NCBI RefSeq assembly: GCF_045066735.1 | Contig: NZ_JBISHH010000026.1 | Location: forward strand, 558,001 to 622,000 | Reading direction: 5' to 3' | Length of the DNA: 64,000 bases | DNA from: Algibacter sp045066735 | GTDB taxonomy: Bacteria; Bacteroidota; Bacteroidia; Flavobacteriales; Flavobacteriaceae | In this document: one piece after another, positions 59,725 through 64,000 of the stretch | Layout of the letters: each line of letters begins with the position of its first letter | Numbering within the stretch: position 1 is the stretch's first letter | The notes under the pieces: model-generated | Told to the model about the DNA's origin: nothing | The model's database searches: none | What the model saw: the letters and a program-made list of their open reading frames with translations, nothing else | Program-made: the position numbers and the translations under genes

Positions 59725-60474
59725 TTAAATAATTTTCTTTATCACGCGTAGTTTGTGAGTATGTGTGTTTCTATCCACATTATAAATACCGGAATGGTCT
59801 AGGCGGTCAATTCTTATTTTGCCATGTGCATGTATAATGTAGTTGTCTTCCATGATTAATCCAACATGCGTTATTGTACCTTCGCTATTATCAAAAAAGG
59901 CTAAATCTCCAGGTTCGCTTTCTTCTATAAAACTTAAAGCTTCACCTTGCGTTGCTTGTTGTGATGCATCACGAAGTAACTTGTATCCGTTTAGTTTGTA
60001 TACCATTTGAGTAAAGCCAGAGCAGTCTATACCAAAAGGTGTTTTTCCTCCCCAAAGGTAAGGTGCATTTAAATATGTAAATGCCGTTTTAATTATGTTT
60101 GATTTAGGTCGTATGCCTGATATTATACCGCCGTCATAATCATGGTTTAAAAAAGATAATCCGTTTAAGCTAGATCCAAAAACAATAGGGTAGAGTTGTT
60201 CGTTTTTATCTTCTATGAACTCAACCAAATCGGCAGAAAGCTTTAAAGGCTCATTATTTAAATTTGTGTACTGTTCTTCAGTTAACTCAACATATTGCTT
60301 ATTGTCTACCCAACCTTCGTAGGTGTCAAAGGCAATTCTAATTTTACTCCAATTTTTACGTTGCTCTAAAACTTTAAACAAATCACCATAAATAACTTGC
60401 GAAATTAATTCGCTAGCATCCGATGGTTCTAGTCTTAAAGGTACAATGCTTAAATTACAAATTCCGTATTGCAT
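59725..60474 (-). CDS. NlpC/P60 (C40) family peptidase with SH3-like N-terminus
   Basis: A 249-residue protein. The N-terminal SH3b-like part (about 1-65: VPLRLEPSDASELIS, FKVLEQRKNWSKIRI, YEGWVDNKQY) is followed by a second small domain and the NlpC/P60 domain (about 125-245). The catalytic cysteine is Cys151 in FGIDCSGF, and the histidines are His203 in ITHVGLI and His215 in YIIHAHG. It cuts gamma-D-Glu-diaminopimelate bonds in peptidoglycan peptides. No signal peptide is visible (start MQYGICNLS), so it may act on recycled peptides in the cytoplasm, as muropeptide endopeptidases do. It lies 92 bases after the thiolase gene. Confidence 0.9.
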   Translation of the reverse strand: MQYGICNLSIVPLRLEPSDASELISQVIYGDLFKVLEQRKNWSKIRIAFDTYEGWVDNKQYVELTEEQYTNLNNEPLKLSADLVEFIEDKNEQLYPIVFGSSLNGLSFLNHDYDGGIISGIRPKSNIIKTAFTYLNAPYLWGGKTPFGIDCSGFTQMVYKLNGYKLLRDASQQATQGEALSFIEESEPGDLAFFDNSEGTITHVGLIMEDNYIIHAHGKIRIDRLDHSGIYNVDRNTHTHKLRVIKKII

Positions 60475-60566
60475 TAATCAATTATCGTTGTTTAATAATT
60501 TAAATAAAGCGCTGTTTTATTTAAATTAATATATCAATATTAGCATAAGCCAATATATGTATTGTT

Positions 60567-61745
60567 TTAAGTGCGTTCAATAACTACAGCCGATGCGCCA
60601 CCGCCGCCATTACAAATTGCAGCAGCACCTATTTTTCCGTTATTTTGTTCAAGCACATTTAGTAATGTAATTAGTATTCTAACTCCCGAACAGCCTAACG
60701 GATGCCCCAAAGAAACAGCTCCGCCATTTACATTTACGTTACTGTCATTGAGACCCAAAATTTTCATATTTGCCAAACCAACAACCGAAAAAGCTTCATT
60801 AAACTCAAAGAAATCTACATCTTCAATTTTAATACCTGCTTTGTTAAGAGCCTTTGGAAGCGCTTTTGCAGGTGCAGTTGTAAACCATTCTGGTTCGTGA
60901 GCCGCATCTGCATAACTTTTTATAGTAGCTAGAACTTTTAAGCCAAGTTCATTTGCTTTGTCTTTACTCATTAAAATCATAGCTCCAGCACCATCATTTA
61001 TAGTCGAAGCATTGGCTGCTGTAACCGTACCATCTTTACTAAAAGCTGGTCTAAGTTGTGGAATTTTATCCATTTTCACGTTAGTGAACTCTTCATCTTT
61101 AGAAAAAATAAGTGGTTCACCTCGTCGTTGTGGTATTTGTACTGGTACTACTTCGTTATCAAACTTACCAGATCCCCAAGCTGCCGCAGAGCGTTGGTAA
61201 GATTGTATGGCATAAGCATCTTGGTCTTCACGAGAAAACTCATATTTACTAGCGCAAGCATCTGCACAAACGCCCATAGCATCTTCGCTATACGGATCTA
61301 CTAAACCATCTTTTTGTAAGCCATCAATTAAAGATGTTGGACCAAATTTAGTCCCTGTTCTTGCCTGCAAATAATGTGGAATTAAGCTCATGTTTTCCAT
61401 ACCGCCTGCAACTATAATATTTGCATCGCCAAGAGCAATACTTTGCGCCGCTTGCATTACGGCTTTCATGCCCGAAGCACAAACTTTGTTCACTGTTGTG
61501 CACGGCACTTTATTTGGAATGCCAGCGTAAATGGCTGCTTGTCTTGCCGGAGCTTGTCCTGTGCCTGCTTGTACCACGTTCCCCATTAAAACTTCATCAA
61601 TTAATTCAGGGTTTAAATTAATTTTATCTAAAGCGCCTTTAATTGCAATAGCTCCCAATTTAGGAGCAGTAATGGTTGATAAACTTCCTAAAAAACTACC
61701 TATTGGTGTTCGTGCTGCAGAAACTATAACGACTTCTTTGTTCAT
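60567..61745 (-). CDS. Acetyl-CoA C-acetyltransferase/thiolase
   Basis: A 392-residue thiolase of the biosynthetic length. The first active-site cysteine is Cys89 in VNKVCASGMKA. The histidine is in GHPLGCSG near 350, and the second cysteine is in AICNGGGGAS near 380. NEAFSVV and INDGAGAM are family signatures. It condenses two acetyl-CoA to acetoacetyl-CoA or cleaves beta-ketoacyl-CoA. The lack of a fadB-type neighbour leaves biosynthetic versus degradative use open. It is cytoplasmic, first gene of a possible unit with the NlpC/P60 gene, and divergent from the HD phosphohydrolase gene. Confidence 0.93.
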   Translation of the reverse strand: MNKEVVIVSAARTPIGSFLGSLSTITAPKLGAIAIKGALDKINLNPELIDEVLMGNVVQAGTGQAPARQAAIYAGIPNKVPCTTVNKVCASGMKAVMQAAQSIALGDANIIVAGGMENMSLIPHYLQARTGTKFGPTSLIDGLQKDGLVDPYSEDAMGVCADACASKYEFSREDQDAYAIQSYQRSAAAWGSGKFDNEVVPVQIPQRRGEPLIFSKDEEFTNVKMDKIPQLRPAFSKDGTVTAANASTINDGAGAMILMSKDKANELGLKVLATIKSYADAAHEPEWFTTAPAKALPKALNKAGIKIEDVDFFEFNEAFSVVGLANMKILGLNDSNVNVNGGAVSLGHPLGCSGVRILITLLNVLEQNNGKIGAAAICNGGGGASAVVIERT

Positions 61746-61894
61746 AACGATCTACTTTGGTTTAGCTTTTGAATTTATATTATACAATTTAAAATCTTGA
61801 GAAAAGGAATAAATTCATTGCGAAAATAACGATTTTTTTAATAATATACCGAGATGTGTTCATTATAAAAGGTGGTTAAAGCCTAATATTTTAT

Positions 61895-61902
61895 TACATT
61901 TG
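61895..61902 (+). promoter_or_regulatory. Bacteroidetes -7 element for the 7TM-HD gene
   Basis: TACATTTG matches TAnnTTTG, giving a predicted leader of about 47 bases. No -33 TTTG is seen. Confidence 0.45.
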
Positions 61903-61955
61903 AAAATGAAATCATTAACTAAATTTTAATCTGTATTTAGTTAAACAAATAGCCT

Positions 61956-64000
61956 GTGAAAGACTTTTTAAATAAATTATATCGAAACCACTCTTTAATA
62001 TATAAGGTACTCTTATTTATTATTACTACGTTTTTAATTGTTTATTTGTTTCCGAAAAGTGGGAAATTTAAATATAGTTTTGAAAAGGGAAAGCCTTGGC
62101 AGTCAGAGAATTTGTATGCGCCATTTGATTTTGCCATAAAAAAATCTGACAGTGAGATTAACAAGGAAAAAGAAGATATTATTAACAATGGAACGTTATA
62201 TTTTACAATTGATGGCAGTATAGAAAATAAAGTGAAAACCGCTTTTAAGGAAGAGTTTACCACTAATTTTTCTGATACTATTTCCTTAACAACATCTAGT
62301 GAATTATACAAAACGGGAATTGATATTATTTCTCAACTTTATGCTTTTGGAGTTTTAAATGAAAGCTATAGTTTTTCGGAAGAGAAAAAAATAGTGATTT
62401 TAGATGAGCGTGTTAAAAAACAAGAAGGAATATATTACGACTTAATTAAGCTTGATAAAGTAACTTCTGTAATTGAAAAAGTTTTAAAAAAGCATAAATT
62501 ATCGTCGAACAAAACAGAATTTGTATCTCTCTTTTACGATTTAGTAGAGCCTAATTTAACTTTTGATAAATCTTTTACAGATAAGGCTTTACAAGAGGAA
62601 CTTGATAAAATAGTTTATGCAAGAGGTAGTATTGAAAAGCAGACTTTAATAGTTTCTAAGGGAGAAGTTGTTCAGGGGGATAAATATCAAATATTAAAGT
62701 CTTTACAATCTGAATACGAATCTCAGGTTTGGAGCAAATCTAGTTATATCTGGATTTTGTTTGCTTACACGCTTTTAGTAGCGTTGGCTTTGCTTATGCT
62801 TTTGTTATTTTTAAGAAAATATAGATTGAGTGTATTTGAAAATAACACGAAAGTCACGTTTATATTTTTTAATATTTTTTTGTTAATTTTTCTAACCACT
62901 TTAGTGGTAAATTACAATTCTAAGTTTATTTATGTAGTGCCTATCTGTATTTTGCCGTTGGTTTTTAAAGCGTTTTTCGATGCACGATTAGGGTTGTTTT
63001 CTCATGTTATTACGGTATTACTGTTAGGTTTTGTTGTGCCTAATAGTTACGAGTATATGTTCTTGCAAATTATTGCTGGTATTGTAACCATTTTAACGGT
63101 AAAAGAACTTTATAAACGAGCTAACTTATTTATTTCGGTTGGACAAATTACACTTATTTACTTCATAGCTTATTTTGCGTTTTTTGTAATACATGAAGGT
63201 ACCGTGGAAACTTTAGAGTGGAAAACTTTTGGTTATTTTGTATTGTGTGGCTTAGCGACATTATTTGTACAACCTTTAATTTATGTTTATGAAAAGGTTT
63301 TTGGCTTAGTTTCCGATGTGTCATTGTTAGAGCTTTCGGATACTAATTCTAAGCTTTTAAAAGAATTATCGAATAAAGCGCCTGGTACATTTCACCACTC
63401 TCTAAACGTTGCTAATTTGGCAGAATCTTCAGCAAATGAAATTGGAGCAAATGCCATGTTGGTTAGGGTAGGAGCTTTGTATCATGATATTGGTAAAATG
63501 AAGAGCCCGACATATTTCACCGAAAATCAATCTACAGGAATTAACCCACACGACGAGCTGTCTTCTAAAGAAAGTGCTAGAATAATTACCGACCATGTTA
63601 TTGATGGAATAGAAATAGCTAAGAAAAATAATTTACCAGACCGTGTTATCGATTTTATTAGAACGCATCATGGTACTAGTGTAGTTTATTACTTCTATAT
63701 GCAGGAAAAAAAGAATCATGATGTTGTAGATAAATTGGATTTTAGCTATCCTGGACCAAAGCCTTTTAGTAAAGAAACTGCAATTTTAATGATGTGCGAT
63801 AGTATTGAAGCTGCATCTAAGAGTTTAAAGGAACCAACCTCGACCAAAATAGACGCTTTTGTAGAAAATATAATCAATAAACAAATAGATGAGGGACAAT
63901 TTTTAAATGCGAACATCACTTTCAAAGAAATTGAATCGATTAAAAAAGTGCTAAAACACAAGCTAGCAAACATTTACCATTTAAGAATTGAATACCCTGA
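61956..64000 (+). CDS. 7TM-HD family phosphohydrolase, PgpH-like c-di-AMP phosphodiesterase (3' end missing)
   Basis: The frame opens with GTG at 61956 (MKDFLNKLYR) and runs off the right edge; 681 complete codons are visible. A transmembrane helix (VLLFIITTFLIVYLF) anchors a periplasmic 7TMR-HDED-type domain (about 35-260). Several membrane helices follow (about 265-445), then the HD domain with FHHSLNVANLAE, LYHDIGK (His510-Asp511), TDHVIDG and THHGT. These are the metal-binding residues of PgpH, which hydrolyses c-di-AMP to pApA. No in-frame ATG exists before the first helix, so GTG is preferred. Other HDIG proteins with the same layout could act on other nucleotides. Confidence 0.88.
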   Translation, partial: MKDFLNKLYRNHSLIYKVLLFIITTFLIVYLFPKSGKFKYSFEKGKPWQSENLYAPFDFAIKKSDSEINKEKEDIINNGTLYFTIDGSIENKVKTAFKEEFTTNFSDTISLTTSSELYKTGIDIISQLYAFGVLNESYSFSEEKKIVILDERVKKQEGIYYDLIKLDKVTSVIEKVLKKHKLSSNKTEFVSLFYDLVEPNLTFDKSFTDKALQEELDKIVYARGSIEKQTLIVSKGEVVQGDKYQILKSLQSEYESQVWSKSSYIWILFAYTLLVALALLMLLLFLRKYRLSVFENNTKVTFIFFNIFLLIFLTTLVVNYNSKFIYVVPICILPLVFKAFFDARLGLFSHVITVLLLGFVVPNSYEYMFLQIIAGIVTILTVKELYKRANLFISVGQITLIYFIAYFAFFVIHEGTVETLEWKTFGYFVLCGLATLFVQPLIYVYEKVFGLVSDVSLLELSDTNSKLLKELSNKAPGTFHHSLNVANLAESSANEIGANAMLVRVGALYHDIGKMKSPTYFTENQSTGINPHDELSSKESARIITDHVIDGIEIAKKNNLPDRVIDFIRTHHGTSVVYYFYMQEKKNHDVVDKLDFSYPGPKPFSKETAILMMCDSIEAASKSLKEPTSTKIDAFVENIINKQIDEGQFLNANITFKEIESIKKVLKHKLANIYHLRIEYP

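Noticed and set aside
60571..61800. Several plus-strand frames across the thiolase gene
   Set aside because: All lie opposite the conserved thiolase sequence and show no recognisable protein features.

Overview
The window is chromosomal DNA from a member of the Bacteroidetes, almost certainly family Flavobacteriaceae. The base composition is AT-rich. Classical Shine-Dalgarno sites are absent, and several genes are preceded by the Bacteroidetes -7 promoter element TAnnTTTG. Two secreted proteins end in type IX secretion (T9SS) sorting domains, one type A and one type B. Small conserved flavobacterial families are also present (DUF6452, DUF6048, CCC-motif membrane protein, DUF4377). Genus cannot be fixed from sequence alone. 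Nearly all genes are ordinary core genes. I see no prophage, insertion sequence, CRISPR array, tRNA or rRNA.

Layout, left to right. 1-9200: the 3' end of dnaK, a DUF4377 lipoprotein, an RlmI-like rRNA methyltransferase, a nitronate monooxygenase-like enzyme, a secreted serine hydrolase preceded by ten AATC repeats, an aldo/keto reductase, and a two-gene outer-membrane/lipoprotein operon. 9200-25100: a large FG-GAP T9SS type B protein, uvrA, an ECF sigma factor followed by a 48-residue protein, a CrtA-like/unknown gene pair, an rlmD-DUF6452-DUF6048-beta-helix lipoprotein cluster, a mechanosensitive channel, and rocD behind a structured leader. 25100-37500: small membrane proteins, a T9SS type A protein, an Smr-domain protein, a calcium-repeat lipoprotein, a cysteine desulfurase, a secreted fibre-like protein, an M23 peptidase plus TonB-dependent receptor operon, and a ZapB-like/ZapA pair. 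37500-64000: a 6S-Flavo-type RNA, rny, a PAS histidine kinase, xerD, aroQ, lpd, a type II NADH dehydrogenase, msrB, an M48 lipoprotein, an MFS transporter, metE divergent from an Lrp-family regulator, clpC, gyrA with a TPR gene, an NlpC/P60 peptidase, a thiolase, and the first two thirds of a PgpH-like 7TM-HD phosphodiesterase running off the end.

Functionally the genes cover protein quality control (DnaK, ClpC, MsrB), DNA and RNA maintenance (UvrA, GyrA, XerD, Rny, RlmI, RlmD), cell envelope and cell division (ZapA, M23, NlpC/P60, TonB receptor, T9SS cargo), central and amino-acid metabolism (Lpd, Ndh-2, thiolase, RocD, MetE, AroQ, cysteine desulfurase), and signalling (ECF sigma, histidine kinase, Lrp, c-di-AMP phosphodiesterase).

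The most interesting non-coding signal is the rocD leader at about 23701-23802. It contains two nested stems, a hairpin loop that can form a pseudoknot with downstream sequence, and two sets of mutually exclusive pairings that reach the translation start region. It looks like an uncharacterised riboswitch-type element. Next are the AATC microsatellite ahead of the serine hydrolase, a three-copy family of intergenic stem-loop repeats, the ECF sigma/48-residue protein pair, and a cysteine-rich insertion in RocD.
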